Positions 8,799-17,020 of a stretch of 34,510 nucleotides of DNA are shown one piece after another (within the stretch, counting starts at the first letter, position 1; every line of letters starts with the position of its first letter). The notes below the pieces were generated by a model, which saw only the letters and a list, made by a program, of their open reading frames with translations, was not told the origin of the DNA and searched no databases. A program made the position numbers and the translations under genes. The DNA comes from Paracoccaceae bacterium (GTDB lineage: Bacteria; Pseudomonadota; Alphaproteobacteria; Rhizobiales; Stappiaceae), in the NCBI GenBank assembly GCA_013373445.1, contig JABXHV010000172.1, forward strand, positions 1 through 34,510. The letters run 5' to 3'.

Positions 8799-8976
8799 TG
8801 CCCCGATTTGAACAGACCGCATAAGAGCATTTTGCGCGCTCGATGCGTTTTCATTTCGCTGGAACATTGTCATGGGGCCGAATATTCTCTAGGTGAAGAG
8901 CAATAACCGGTCGTCTTTGGATCGGACCCATGCAATCAACCGGAAGGCAATGACCGGCGGACGGTCTTTGTAGACA

Positions 8977-9414
8977 ATGGATCAGTTGAAACTTGCTGCT
9001 TTGGATGACGAGGATCTCCAGGTCCTGTCTGCCCATGTTCAAGATGCCGTTCTGGCTGTCAGTGACATTCGTTATCTGCCCAAAGAGCAGAAGGTCATCC
9101 TCACGATGAATCGTTTCGCTTGGGACCGGGAAGCCGACAAGCGTAGTGGTGACCATGAGCGTCGCCGTGCAGCGCTCGCTTTCGCACAGGTCAAGGCGGT
9201 CAAGGCACAGGGGATTGAGCAGTCCAACAAGACAGCCATACTGTCGCTCTTGTCATTGGCATTTGATGAAAAAGATGCACCTGCCGGGTTCATCGAGCTT
9301 CAGTTCTCGGGTGGTGCGACGCTTCAGCTGCAGGTGGACTGCATCGAAGCTCAGTTATCTGATCTGGGTGCCGCCTGGAGCACACCCAACAAACCGGCCC
9401 ATCATATCGACTGA
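8977..9414 (+). CDS. DUF2948 family protein
   Basis: A 145-residue soluble protein of the alphaproteobacterial DUF2948 family, function unknown. The hallmark N-terminus is LKLAALDDEDLQVLSAHVQDAV followed by SDIRYLP and MNRFAWD, with the C-terminal GGATLQLQVDCIEAQLSDLG typical of the family. It sits between murA and hisD as in most Rhizobiales. The gap to murA is 178 bases, large enough for its own promoter. The ribosome-binding site is weak. Its constant position beside murA hints at a housekeeping role, but nothing in the sequence gives a reaction. Confidence 0.88.
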   Translation: MDQLKLAALDDEDLQVLSAHVQDAVLAVSDIRYLPKEQKVILTMNRFAWDREADKRSGDHERRRAALAFAQVKAVKAQGIEQSNKTAILSLLSLAFDEKDAPAGFIELQFSGGATLQLQVDCIEAQLSDLGAAWSTPNKPAHHID

Positions 9415-9500
9415 CCTTATAGGTTCCAGCCAGAGCCGTCCCTGGCGCCCAGTTCAAGGCCGCCGGGCGGGAAAGAAAAATCAATTTAAGGAGACAAGAC

Positions 9501-10796
9501 GTGGTCCAACGTCTTTCAAGCACTGACAGCGACTTTGAAACACAATTCAAGGAGCTGTTGGCGGGTAAACGCGAAGCATCCGAAGATGTAGATCAAGCGG
9601 TGCGTGCAATCCTGGAAGAAGTGCAAACGCGCGGTGATGCGGCGGTTCTTGAGTACACCGCCCGTTTTGATCGCCTCAAGGCTTCCTCGATGGATGAGCT
9701 GAGGGTCAGTGCCGCCGAGATCGACGCAGCAATTTCGAAAGTGCCGTCTGAGACAATCGAGGCACTTAAGTTGGCTCATGATCGCATTCAGTCTCACCAT
9801 GCCCGTCAGATGCCTAAAGATGACCGCTACACAGATCCAATTGGTGTTGAGCTTGGTTCGCGCTGGACGGCCGTGGAAGCTGTCGGATTGTATGTTCCCG
9901 GCGGCTTGGCATCCTATCCAAGTTCGGTTCTCATGAACGCCGTGCCTGCCAAGGTTGCGGGGGTGGAGCGCATAGCCATGGTTGTTCCAAGTCCCGACGG
10001 TGTGTTGAACCCGCAAGTGCTGGCGGCAGCTAAAATCGCTGGCATTACCGAGATCTACCGCATTGGTGGGGCGCAGGCTGTGGCAGCTCTTGCGTATGGT
10101 ACTGAGACCATTGCAGCCGTAAGCAAGATCGTTGGCCCCGGAAACGCCTTTGTTGCCGCTGCAAAGCGACGTGTGTTCGGCACTGTTGGCATTGATATGA
10201 TCGCAGGACCATCGGAAGTTCTCGTTGTTGCTGATGCAGAAAACAATCCGGATTGGTTGGCTGCGGATCTCCTGGCTCAGGCGGAACACGATTCAGTTGC
10301 CCAGTCGATCCTGATCACGGATAGAGCTGATCTTGCCAAATCGGTCGAAGAGGCTGTCGAGCGACAGCTCACGACGCTGCCCAAGGCGGATATCGCACGC
10401 GCCAGCTGGGAGGAATTTGGCGCAGTCATTCTGGTTGAAAACCTAGAGCAGTCCGTCCCCTTGATCAACCGCATTGCCCCAGAGCATCTGGAGTTGGCGA
10501 TGGAAGACTGCGAAACCATGCTGACAAAGGTCCGCAATGCCGGAGCCGTTTTCCTCGGGCGTTACACTCCCGAAGCTGTCGGTGATTATGTCGGTGGTTC
10601 CAACCATGTGCTTCCAACAGCCCGGTCTGCGCGCTTCTCCTCTGGTCTTTCTGTCCTGGAATTTGTGAAGCGCACTTCAATTCTGAAATGCGATGCAGAC
10701 AGTCTTAGAAAGATTGGCCCTGCGGCGATCACTCTGGGAGAAGCTGAAGGTCTTGCTGGTCATGCAAGGTCGGTCGCGCTACGGTTAAATCTATAG
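9501..10796 (+). CDS. hisD: Histidinol dehydrogenase
   Basis: Zinc enzyme that oxidises L-histidinol through histidinal to histidine with two NAD+, the last step of histidine synthesis. It has 431 residues. Zinc ligands by alignment with the E. coli enzyme are Q260, H263 (AQAEHD), D362 (AVGDYVGG) and H421 (GLAGHARS). The catalytic pair is E328/H329 in IAPEHLEL. The GTG start at 9501 has AAGGAGA seven bases upstream. hisD stands apart from other his genes here, as is usual in this conserved gene block. Confidence 0.97.
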   Translation: MVQRLSSTDSDFETQFKELLAGKREASEDVDQAVRAILEEVQTRGDAAVLEYTARFDRLKASSMDELRVSAAEIDAAISKVPSETIEALKLAHDRIQSHHARQMPKDDRYTDPIGVELGSRWTAVEAVGLYVPGGLASYPSSVLMNAVPAKVAGVERIAMVVPSPDGVLNPQVLAAAKIAGITEIYRIGGAQAVAALAYGTETIAAVSKIVGPGNAFVAAAKRRVFGTVGIDMIAGPSEVLVVADAENNPDWLAADLLAQAEHDSVAQSILITDRADLAKSVEEAVERQLTTLPKADIARASWEEFGAVILVENLEQSVPLINRIAPEHLELAMEDCETMLTKVRNAGAVFLGRYTPEAVGDYVGGSNHVLPTARSARFSSGLSVLEFVKRTSILKCDADSLRKIGPAAITLGEAEGLAGHARSVALRLNL

Positions 10797-10815
10797 AAAC
10801 ACTTGGAGCTGCGTG

Positions 10816-11310
10816 ATGGGAGAGCCAGAGACAGACGGAATGACGGGCGGCAAGCTGGTCAATGTTGTCCTGGATGAGGGATCTATCGCGCGTTCCACCC
10901 CTGATGTCGAACATGATCGCGCAGTGGCGATCTACGATCTACTGGAGGAAAACCGGTTTCAGCCGGTGGGCTCGGACCCAGGGGAGTTCGATCTGCGTCT
11001 TTCCCTGGTGGAGCGCAAGTTGGTGCTGGAGATTTCAACCGGTGCTGGTGAGCCTGTCGTCACCCATGTCCTGTCACTGAGTCCCCTGCGCCGGATCATC
11101 AAGGACTATGATCTGATTTGCGAAAGCTATTATGAGGCTATTCGCCATTCGACACCCAGTCAGATCGAAGCCATCGATATGGGACGCCGCGGCGTTCACA
11201 ATGAAGCCGCTCAAATTCTGAAGGATCGCCTTGAAAACAAGGTCGAGATCGACATGGCAACCGCGCGGCGGCTGTTCACTTTGGTCTTTGCCTTGCACGG
11301 GAAGGGCTGA
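10816..11310 (+). CDS. UPF0262 family protein
   Basis: A 164-residue soluble protein of family UPF0262, conserved in alphaproteobacteria and of unknown function. Typical parts are [57 protein letters not shown] and the C-terminal [16 protein letters not shown]. The ATG at 10816 is preferred because GGAG lies seven bases upstream; a GTG directly before it (10813) is also possible. It lies 19 bases after hisD and 4 bases before the phosphatase gene, so all three are probably co-transcribed. Confidence 0.9.
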   Translation: MGEPETDGMTGGKLVNVVLDEGSIARSTPDVEHDRAVAIYDLLEENRFQPVGSDPGEFDLRLSLVERKLVLEISTGAGEPVVTHVLSLSPLRRIIKDYDLICESYYEAIRHSTPSQIEAIDMGRRGVHNEAAQILKDRLENKVEIDMATARRLFTLVFALHGKG

Positions 11311-11314
11311 CTGA

Positions 11315-11767
11315 ATGAACGGGCCGGGATTGCGTCCTTCTGCTGTTCTGTTCGCTTGCGGAATGAATTCGGTGCGCTCACCGATGGCTGCTGCGATCAC
11401 CCGAAACCTCTTTCCAAATCAGATCTACACCCGCTCTGCTGGTGTTCACAAAGGCGAGCATGACCCCTTTGTCGATGTGGTCATGAATGAAGTCGGCATG
11501 GATGTCAGCACCCACAAGGCAAAGACATTCGATGATCTACAGGAGGCCGGGTTCGATTTGATTATCACATTGGCACCGGAAGCGCATCACGCGGCGCTGG
11601 AGCTGACCCGAACCGAAGCTGTCGAGGTGGAGTACTGGCCGACAATGGATCCAACCCTGACAACTGGGAGTCGTGACCAAATTCTTGATGCCTATCGTGG
11701 GGTGCGAGATCAGCTGATGGCGCGGATCAAGGAGCGTCTGAACTGGTCTCGATCGCCAAGCGGATGA
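11315..11767 (+). CDS. Low-molecular-weight protein tyrosine phosphatase-like protein
   Basis: A 150-residue member of the LMW-PTP/ArsC-like fold. The P-loop is FACGMNSVRSPMA with nucleophile C15, R21 and S22, and the general-acid loop is WPTMDPT with D112. The usual second cysteine of LMW-PTPs (CxxxxCR) is Val here, so redox protection by a P-loop disulphide is not possible. In annotations this subfamily is often called arsenate reductase, but no ars gene is near and the conserved place between UPF0262 and infA argues for a housekeeping phosphatase. The substrate is unknown. ATG is four bases after the UPF0262 stop. Confidence 0.85.
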   Translation: MNGPGLRPSAVLFACGMNSVRSPMAAAITRNLFPNQIYTRSAGVHKGEHDPFVDVVMNEVGMDVSTHKAKTFDDLQEAGFDLIITLAPEAHHAALELTRTEAVEVEYWPTMDPTLTTGSRDQILDAYRGVRDQLMARIKERLNWSRSPSG

Positions 11768-11904
11768 CGCCCAAAGCATTAAAACGTGACGTGCACACGA
11801 CACGCTGGTAATTTTCTACGCAAACAATTGAAATCGCCTGTTCACTTTTCGTTTGCGATCCGCTAGGTTCCCGGCTCATCTGCACGCCTTAATCAGGATA
11901 CCAT

Positions 11905-12123
11905 ATGGCAAAAGAAGAAGCTCTGGAGTTTCCGGGCGTCGTTACGGAATTGCTGCCCAATGCAACATTCCGTGTGAAGCTCGAAAACGAACATGAAATT
12001 ATCGCTCATACGGCAGGTCGTATGCGCAAGAACCGTATTCGCGTTCTGGCTGGTGACAAGGTGTTGGTCGAAATGACCCCTTACGACCTGACCAAAGGAC
12101 GTATTACCTATCGTTTCAAATAA
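11905..12123 (+). CDS. infA: Translation initiation factor IF-1
   Basis: Binds the A site of the 30S subunit and assists IF-2 and IF-3 in initiation. It has 72 residues and a single OB fold, with the expected [13 protein letters not shown] start, the [22 protein letters not shown] core and the [23 protein letters not shown] end. The gap of 137 bases before it probably holds its own promoter, and AGGA precedes the ATG. No irregularity. Confidence 0.98.
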   Translation: MAKEEALEFPGVVTELLPNATFRVKLENEHEIIAHTAGRMRKNRIRVLAGDKVLVEMTPYDLTKGRITYRFK

Positions 12124-12155
12124 GATAGTGTGATTGCGCTTAGGCGCTTCGCGGC

Positions 12156-12800
12156 ATGGATGTGGTTGGCATGACCCAAGATGTTCCTTCACTGATCCTG
12201 GCATCTGCCTCTCCACGCCGGCTTGCTCTCCTGCAGCAAGTCGGTATCGAGCCGGATCATCTGATGCCGGCTGGAATTGATGAAACGCCGCGCAAGCTTG
12301 AGACCCCGCGTGCGTTGGCGCTTCGGCTCTCTAAGCTCAAAGCCCAAGAGCTGCGCAAGACGATTTCAAACTCTCAAGACCTGAAGTCCTCGGTTGTTCT
12401 TGCTGCCGATACCGTTGTTGCAGTCGGTCGACGTTCTCTGCCGAAGACGGAAGTGACAGATCAGGCTTATGAGTGCCTCTCTCTGTTGTCTGGCCGCGGG
12501 CACCGCGTTTTTACCGGCGTGTCGGTTATTGATGCCATGGGCAACATGCGCAGCAAGGTTGTTGAAACGCGTGTACGCTTCAAGCGCCTTGGTCGCCGCG
12601 AGATCGAAGACTATGTCGCTTCAGGAGAATGGCGCGGCAAAGCAGGCGGCTATGCCATCCAAGGCCTTGCAGGAAGCTTTGTGGTGAAGCTCGTGGGATC
12701 CTATCATTCTGTTGTTGGCCTGCCTTTGCATGAGACTGTATCGATGCTGGCGAGTGCCGGCTATCCCGTGCGCCAGGGATGGTCCAAGGGAACATTCTGA
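12156..12800 (+). CDS. maf: Maf-like nucleotide pyrophosphatase
   Basis: Cytosolic Maf/HAM1-like pyrophosphatase that hydrolyses non-canonical nucleoside triphosphates (dTTP/UTP or modified nucleotides, depending on subgroup) and can affect septation. It has 214 residues. Motifs are SASPRR (17-22), IDE (41-43), the catalytic-base segment ADTVVAVG with D85, LSGRGHRVFTGV, and KAGGYAIQG. An internal ATG at 12171 would give a start five residues later and fits the family length equally well. Neither start has a strong ribosome-binding site. It lies 32 bases after infA and 41 before yacG. Confidence 0.93.
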   Translation: MDVVGMTQDVPSLILASASPRRLALLQQVGIEPDHLMPAGIDETPRKLETPRALALRLSKLKAQELRKTISNSQDLKSSVVLAADTVVAVGRRSLPKTEVTDQAYECLSLLSGRGHRVFTGVSVIDAMGNMRSKVVETRVRFKRLGRREIEDYVASGEWRGKAGGYAIQGLAGSFVVKLVGSYHSVVGLPLHETVSMLASAGYPVRQGWSKGTF

Positions 12801-12841
12801 CGCGCTGCGCGTGTGCAGGGTGAAAGCCAAAGAGATTTCCG

Positions 12842-13036
12842 ATGACTGAAACGCCAGATCAACCGCTCCGCCGCATGCGTCCGTGTCCGATTTGCTCCAA
12901 GCTTTCCACTCAGGAAAACTACCCGTTTTGCTCTCCGAGGTGCGCGCAGGTTGATTTGCACCGCTGGCTGTCTGAAGGCTATTCGATTCCGGTTGTCGAA
13001 ACCGACGACATCACCGACGACGACATAGATAATTAA
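12842..13036 (+). CDS. yacG: DNA gyrase inhibitor / zinc-binding protein YacG
   Basis: A 64-residue zinc-ribbon protein. The four ligands are C15 and C18 (CPIC) and C30 and C34 (CSPRC). The rest shows the family's RCAQVDLHRWLSEGYSIPV stretch and an acidic tail (TDDITDDDIDN), as in E. coli YacG, which binds GyrB and inhibits gyrase. It closes the conserved block after maf. Confidence 0.95.
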   Translation: MTETPDQPLRRMRPCPICSKLSTQENYPFCSPRCAQVDLHRWLSEGYSIPVVETDDITDDDIDN

Positions 13037-13170
13037 CCTATCTTAACGTTTGACCAAGGCAAAGCGCGGGTAAATTGCCTCCGGCTGCTCGACTCCCAAT
13101 GGGTTTTCTCCTAGGAATAATCTGAAGCACTTCGCGTGGGGTGGGTGTCTCTATTCAGGTTCCGGGCAAT

Positions 13171-14499
13171 ATGCGTTTCGATTTCCCATTTGCAGTTTTT
13201 ATGGGCCTTGTTGCCGTTGCCCAGCTCTGGGCGTTGCCTGTTAAGGCGCAAGACGCCAGCGACACCCAGCAGGCGCTTCTGGAAGACGTGCTCGCCAATC
13301 CCAACAATGTGCAGCTTGCTGTCGAATATGCGCGCGTCGCTGTTGCCAATGGAGATTATGAAGGCGCGATTGGGACCCTTGAGCGGGTTCGCATCACCTA
13401 TCCCGATCTGATCGAAATCAAACAGCAGCTTGGAATTCTGTACTTCAAGATTGGCTCCAATCTCACCGCGCAGGCCTACCTCGAAGATGTTGTTGCTGAG
13501 GTTGGCAATGCCGATCCTCGTGGCCAACTTGCAAATCAATACCTCGCCGTTATCTCTGAACGCACGAAGCCGACAAAGTGGAGCGGTGCATTTCTGACGG
13601 CGCTCAGGGTTCAGACAAATGCCAATGCCGCACCAAAAGAGAGTCAGGTGATGCTGGGAGGCACATCGGTTCCTCTGGACAGCACGGTGAGCGGACGAGG
13701 TGATGTCAGCGCACTTTGGGCGTTGGCCTTGCATGGAAGCTATGATTTAGCCGCGCAGGGTGATCTCCTGGAAACCGATATTGTGCTCTCCGCCAGCCGT
13801 TTCGCGAACCTGTCGAAGCTCGACAGCCTGTCCGGTGAGGTCAGCATTGGCCCATCCTTCAACATGAAACGCTTCGGATTTGATCAGGGGCGGCTCAACA
13901 CTTACGGCCTTGTCTTCGGAAATCGCAAGGACTACGCCAATCATGAGGCCGGATTTGGCTTTGGCGCCCGGTTGCAGACCAATCCATGGACGTTTGTCAG
14001 TGTTGACAGCCAGTTGGAGTTTCGCCGCTATTGGTACAATGATACGGCCAGCAACAGTTCCCTTTCCAATCAGGCGGGCTACTCCATTCGTGCGGATGAA
14101 ACCTTGAGCCGCCGCATTTCAGATGCCTTTGAAGTTTCCGCTTTCTGGCTTGCCGAGTTTCGCGAGGCCAAGGTCGATTGGGAACAATACTGGCAGGTCG
14201 GCATGGGCGGCGGCGCCAGTTACTCCTTTGCCTCGCCCCTGAAGTTTTCCGAGTTTGACTGGCTCATCGACGGTCAGCTGGGGTACAGTTACCGGGCGTT
14301 TGCTGGTGCCGACACTGGGCTTCAGGCCACTGAAAGTGAAACCGATCACGAGGCCTGGGCCAAGACACGGTTGTCGATACCGCTCCGCGAGGACATCATG
14401 TTGTCGCTCAGTGGCGAGTATCGGCGGCTCTGGTCCAACAACGTGCTGGCGAAATATGACAATGCGACGAGCATGGTATCGCTCGCCAAAGCCTTTTAG
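13171..14499 (+). CDS. Outer-membrane beta-barrel protein with N-terminal TPR-like region
   Basis: A 442-residue exported protein. A signal peptide ends near VKA-QDA (residue 26). About residues 32-135 are helical repeats resembling TPR (AVEYARVAVANGDYEGAIGTLERV, ... LGILYFKIGSNLTAQAYLEDV). From about 145 to the end there are alternating, aromatic-rich strands (GLVFGNRKDYANHEAGFGFGARL, SLSGEYRRLW), and the last residue is Phe, as in barrels inserted by the Bam complex. TPR-plus-barrel is the layout of Slam/DUF560 'surface lipoprotein assembly modifier' proteins, and I infer relation to that group without certainty. A GTG at 13141 would add ten residues; the ATG at 13171 gives the better signal peptide. 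It is followed after 9 bases by a FecR-domain gene, so they form one operon. Confidence 0.75.
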   Translation: MRFDFPFAVFMGLVAVAQLWALPVKAQDASDTQQALLEDVLANPNNVQLAVEYARVAVANGDYEGAIGTLERVRITYPDLIEIKQQLGILYFKIGSNLTAQAYLEDVVAEVGNADPRGQLANQYLAVISERTKPTKWSGAFLTALRVQTNANAAPKESQVMLGGTSVPLDSTVSGRGDVSALWALALHGSYDLAAQGDLLETDIVLSASRFANLSKLDSLSGEVSIGPSFNMKRFGFDQGRLNTYGLVFGNRKDYANHEAGFGFGARLQTNPWTFVSVDSQLEFRRYWYNDTASNSSLSNQAGYSIRADETLSRRISDAFEVSAFWLAEFREAKVDWEQYWQVGMGGGASYSFASPLKFSEFDWLIDGQLGYSYRAFAGADTGLQATESETDHEAWAKTRLSIPLREDIMLSLSGEYRRLWSNNVLAKYDNATSMVSLAKAF

Positions 14500-14508
14500 G
14501 GTAGCAGG

Positions 14509-15468
14509 ATGAAGCACATTTCAAACCTCTCTCAGTGGCAACAGGCGATCCAAAGGCTTTCGCTTTATGTCGGACAGTCTGTTGTGGTGGCAGGCCTCGC
14601 CTTGGGCGCTAGCAGCAGTGCATTTGCCGCCGAGAAGGTGGGTGTTGCGGCTGTGGTCAAGCCGAACGCCTTCGGCAGCCTGGAAGGCAAGATCCGCAAG
14701 ACAATCTACATCGGCGACAATGTTGCTTTTGGTCAGCGCATCGAAACGTCCAAGACCGGTCTGGTACAGGTGCTCCTGGTCGATGGGTCAACGTTCACGG
14801 TCGGCGCTGACGCCGACCTGGTGATCGATGAATTTGTCTATGACCCGGAAGCCGGTGCTGGCCATCTGATCGCAACCTTTGCCAAGGGGGTTGCGCGGTT
14901 TGTCGGTGGCAAACTGTCCAAGAACGAAGGTGGTGTAACCGTCCACACGCCAACCGGAACAATCGGTATTCGCGGGGGGATGGCTGATCTGAGGGTCTCC
15001 GAAACGGGCGAGGGAAGCTTTTCCCTGCTGTTCGGTGAGGACATCACCTTCACCGGCCCAAATGGCACCAAGAAGCGGATTTATGAGCCGGGCTACGCGC
15101 TGAACACTGGTGGTAAGAAACCGTCCGTCAAGAAACGTGACTTTGGCTCTGTGCGCAAATCCCTTTCCGCCATTTCCGGAAAGACCGATCCTTCCGGCCG
15201 CGGTCCCAAGAAGAAGCAGAGTTTCTCCGACAGCTTTGTGCAAAAGCTGTCTCTGGGTCTGTCTGGCAACAAGGCGTTTGTTCCTGTCTCAAAAGCGGAC
15301 GTTCTGAACAAGCTCCGCAGGGCCTCCAATGGCGTTGCAGGTGAGCTGCACCGCGCGCCCAATGGCGGCGACAAGAACATGAAGCGCTCGAATTTTTTGA
15401 ACTCTCCCGGCGCCAGGGCCTTAGGCCTTCACAAGACCAAACCCGATCCGCTTGGCGGAGCAAGTTAA
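14509..15468 (+). CDS. Secreted FecR-domain protein
   Basis: A 319-residue exported protein with a signal peptide cleaved near residue 40 (AFA-AEK) and no lipobox. The FecR domain covers about residues 60-165, with GQRIETSKTGLVQVLLVDGS, TVGADADLVIDEFVYDP, AKGVARFVGGKLSK and TPTGTIGIRGG. This is the free-standing type common in alphaproteobacteria, not the FecI anti-sigma type: there is no N-terminal cytosolic domain and no sigma factor nearby. The C-terminal half (about 200-319) is Lys/Gly/Ser/Pro-rich and low in hydrophobics. It lies 9 bases after the TPR/barrel gene and probably works with it in the periplasm or at the surface. Confidence 0.85.
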   Translation: MKHISNLSQWQQAIQRLSLYVGQSVVVAGLALGASSSAFAAEKVGVAAVVKPNAFGSLEGKIRKTIYIGDNVAFGQRIETSKTGLVQVLLVDGSTFTVGADADLVIDEFVYDPEAGAGHLIATFAKGVARFVGGKLSKNEGGVTVHTPTGTIGIRGGMADLRVSETGEGSFSLLFGEDITFTGPNGTKKRIYEPGYALNTGGKKPSVKKRDFGSVRKSLSAISGKTDPSGRGPKKKQSFSDSFVQKLSLGLSGNKAFVPVSKADVLNKLRRASNGVAGELHRAPNGGDKNMKRSNFLNSPGARALGLHKTKPDPLGGAS

Positions 15469-15601
15469 GGCGATCGCCGGGCGCCTGCAGGTGCTGCTGA
15501 AACGCTCAAGCGCTTTGGTGACCGGCGACTGCGCTTCGCTATGCTGACAAGACTTTGTGCCAACAGGCCTTTTCCCCAGATGGTCGGTGCAAAAGACAGT
15601 A

Positions 15602-15638
15602 AAAAGCCCGGGCATTTTGACGGTTTTCGGGGGCTTTT
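15602..15638 (+). terminator. Probable terminator after the FecR gene
   Basis: Arms AAAAGCCC (15602-15609) and GGGCTTTT (15631-15638) pair over 8 bp with a 21-base loop. The A-run before and T-run within the stem suit a terminator in either direction. It lies 133 bases after the FecR stop and before tRNA-Phe. Confidence 0.5.
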
Positions 15639-15751
15639 GGAAAAGAGTGCAGGCGGGCGTGAAAAACTTTGCCATGCATCTGGACAAGTAGATTTTCTGC
15701 TTCTATAAGACCCTCACTTTCGGCGACGCACCTAGCGATTTCCGCTGATTG

Positions 15752-15827
15752 GCCCGGATAGCTCAGTTGGTAGAGCAGCGGATTGAAAATCCGCGTGTCG
15801 GTGGTTCGAATCCGCCTCCGGGCACCA
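15752..15827 (+). tRNA. tRNA-Phe (anticodon GAA)
   Basis: Acceptor stem GCCCGGA / TCCGGGC, discriminator A and encoded CCA. D-arm GCTCAGTTGGTAGAGC, anticodon arm GCGGA-TTGAAAA-TCCGC (anticodon GAA), and T-arm with GGTTCGAATCC. 76 bases in the canonical fold. Confidence 0.98.
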
Positions 15828-16063
15828 CTTTTCCCACTTTCTAGAAAATTAGATTAAATAGCAAACCATCGATGGCTGTGGGTCGTCGCAGTGCAAGCAA
15901 AGCTTTATGTCGGGCGGTGCCCGGACTCTGCCTTTACGTCAGTCATGGCCTCCTGCGATGACGCCTCGACAAGCGGCTTGAACTTGCTAAAATGATTTAA
16001 GAAATGTTCAGTTCACTTGGCCGCTCCCATCACGGCGAAGCGCAACACCGGAGACGCTTGGCG

Positions 16064-16966
16064 TTGAACCTCCGACAAATCGAAATTTTTAATTCCGTGA
16101 TGACCAGCGGGACGACTGTTGGTGCCGCCGATGCGCTGGGCATGTCTCAGCCCGCAGTCAGCAATGCGATCAAGCATTTGGAAATTGTTGTCGGGTTCAA
16201 GCTGTTCGAGCGGATCAGCAACCGGCTGGTTCCGACCGAAGAGGCCAAGCTGCTGTTTGCACGCGCCGAACCTGTTTTCCAGCTGCAGCAATCGATCGAA
16301 CAAAGCGCCCAGGACATTCGCGCCGGGCGCGCAGGACGCATCCGCATTGCTGCCACGTCGGAAGTCACGGAAGCCCTGGTTCCCATCGCCATGCGCGAGT
16401 TCCTCGAGAGCTTTCCGGAAGTGTTTGTCGTTCTCGATACCCAGCCGCTCCATCACGTGATGGAAGCAGTGGAAGCGGGTGTGGTCGATATCGGGTTTGC
16501 GATCGATCCGGGTGAGCGTCATTCGCTGGTCCTGCAGCCGATTGACGAACTGCGCACTGTCTGCGTTTGCGCCTGTGACAGCCCGCTGGTAAATCTGCCC
16601 TTCGTGACCCCGCAGGATCTCGCCAGTGAGCACTTGATCTGTCCGCTTTCCGGCACGCGTATCGCGATGCTGTTGCAAGAAGCCTTCCGCAAGTCGTCAA
16701 TTCCTTACGAGCCGAAGGTGGAGGTGCGTTTTCTCAATGCCGCCGCCCGCATCGTGCAGCAGGGCTGGGGCGTTGCGCTGCTTGACGAAGTGACGGCGGC
16801 CACAGGTCATTATCCCAATCTGGCGGTCCTGCCGTTTGAGCCGGCAATTCCACGTCCCCTGACGGCGGTGCTGCCACGCCAGAAGGCGATCTCACGTCAT
16901 GCGCGGGAGTTTTTGAAGATCTTCACGCTGGCAACTGGCACGCGCATCGCTGAACTGCGCGATTAG
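16064..16966 (+). CDS. LysR-family transcriptional regulator
   Basis: LysR-type activator/repressor of about 300 residues. The winged helix-turn-helix is LRQIEIFNSVMTSGTTVGAA-DALGMSQPAVSNAIKHLE followed by LFERISNRLVPTEEA, then a linker helix and a two-lobe effector domain. The chosen start is TTG at 16064, because it yields the usual MNLRQIEIF N-terminus and has GGAG ten bases upstream. An ATG at 16004 would add 20 basic residues and lacks a ribosome-binding site, but cannot be excluded. It is convergent with the aldolase gene and upstream of the TRAP operon, so it is the obvious candidate regulator of the 17021-24939 cluster. The effector is unknown, presumably the transported compound or a breakdown product. 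Confidence 0.88.
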   Translation: MNLRQIEIFNSVMTSGTTVGAADALGMSQPAVSNAIKHLEIVVGFKLFERISNRLVPTEEAKLLFARAEPVFQLQQSIEQSAQDIRAGRAGRIRIAATSEVTEALVPIAMREFLESFPEVFVVLDTQPLHHVMEAVEAGVVDIGFAIDPGERHSLVLQPIDELRTVCVCACDSPLVNLPFVTPQDLASEHLICPLSGTRIAMLLQEAFRKSSIPYEPKVEVRFLNAAARIVQQGWGVALLDEVTAATGHYPNLAVLPFEPAIPRPLTAVLPRQKAISRHAREFLKIFTLATGTRIAELRD

Positions 16967-16977
16967 ACGGCGGCGCG

Positions 16978-16999
16978 GCGCAGGCCAACTCGGCTGCGC
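16978..16999. terminator. Stem-loop between convergent LysR and aldolase genes
   Basis: GCGCAG / CTGCGC arms with extra inner CC/GG pairs and outer GACG/CGTC arms lie in the 54-base gap between two convergent genes. There is no T-run, so assignment as terminator rests on position. Confidence 0.35.
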
Positions 17000-17020
17000 A
17001 GCGTCTGTTACTGTCATGGA

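Noticed and set aside
9516-10289. A 257-residue open frame on the minus strand
   Set aside because: Antisense to hisD, whose zinc and catalytic residues are intact.
14509-15468. FecR protein as an iron-dicitrate signalling (FecI/FecR) anti-sigma factor
   Set aside because: No N-terminal cytosolic anti-sigma domain, no sigma factor and no TonB receptor nearby; the protein has a cleavable signal peptide.
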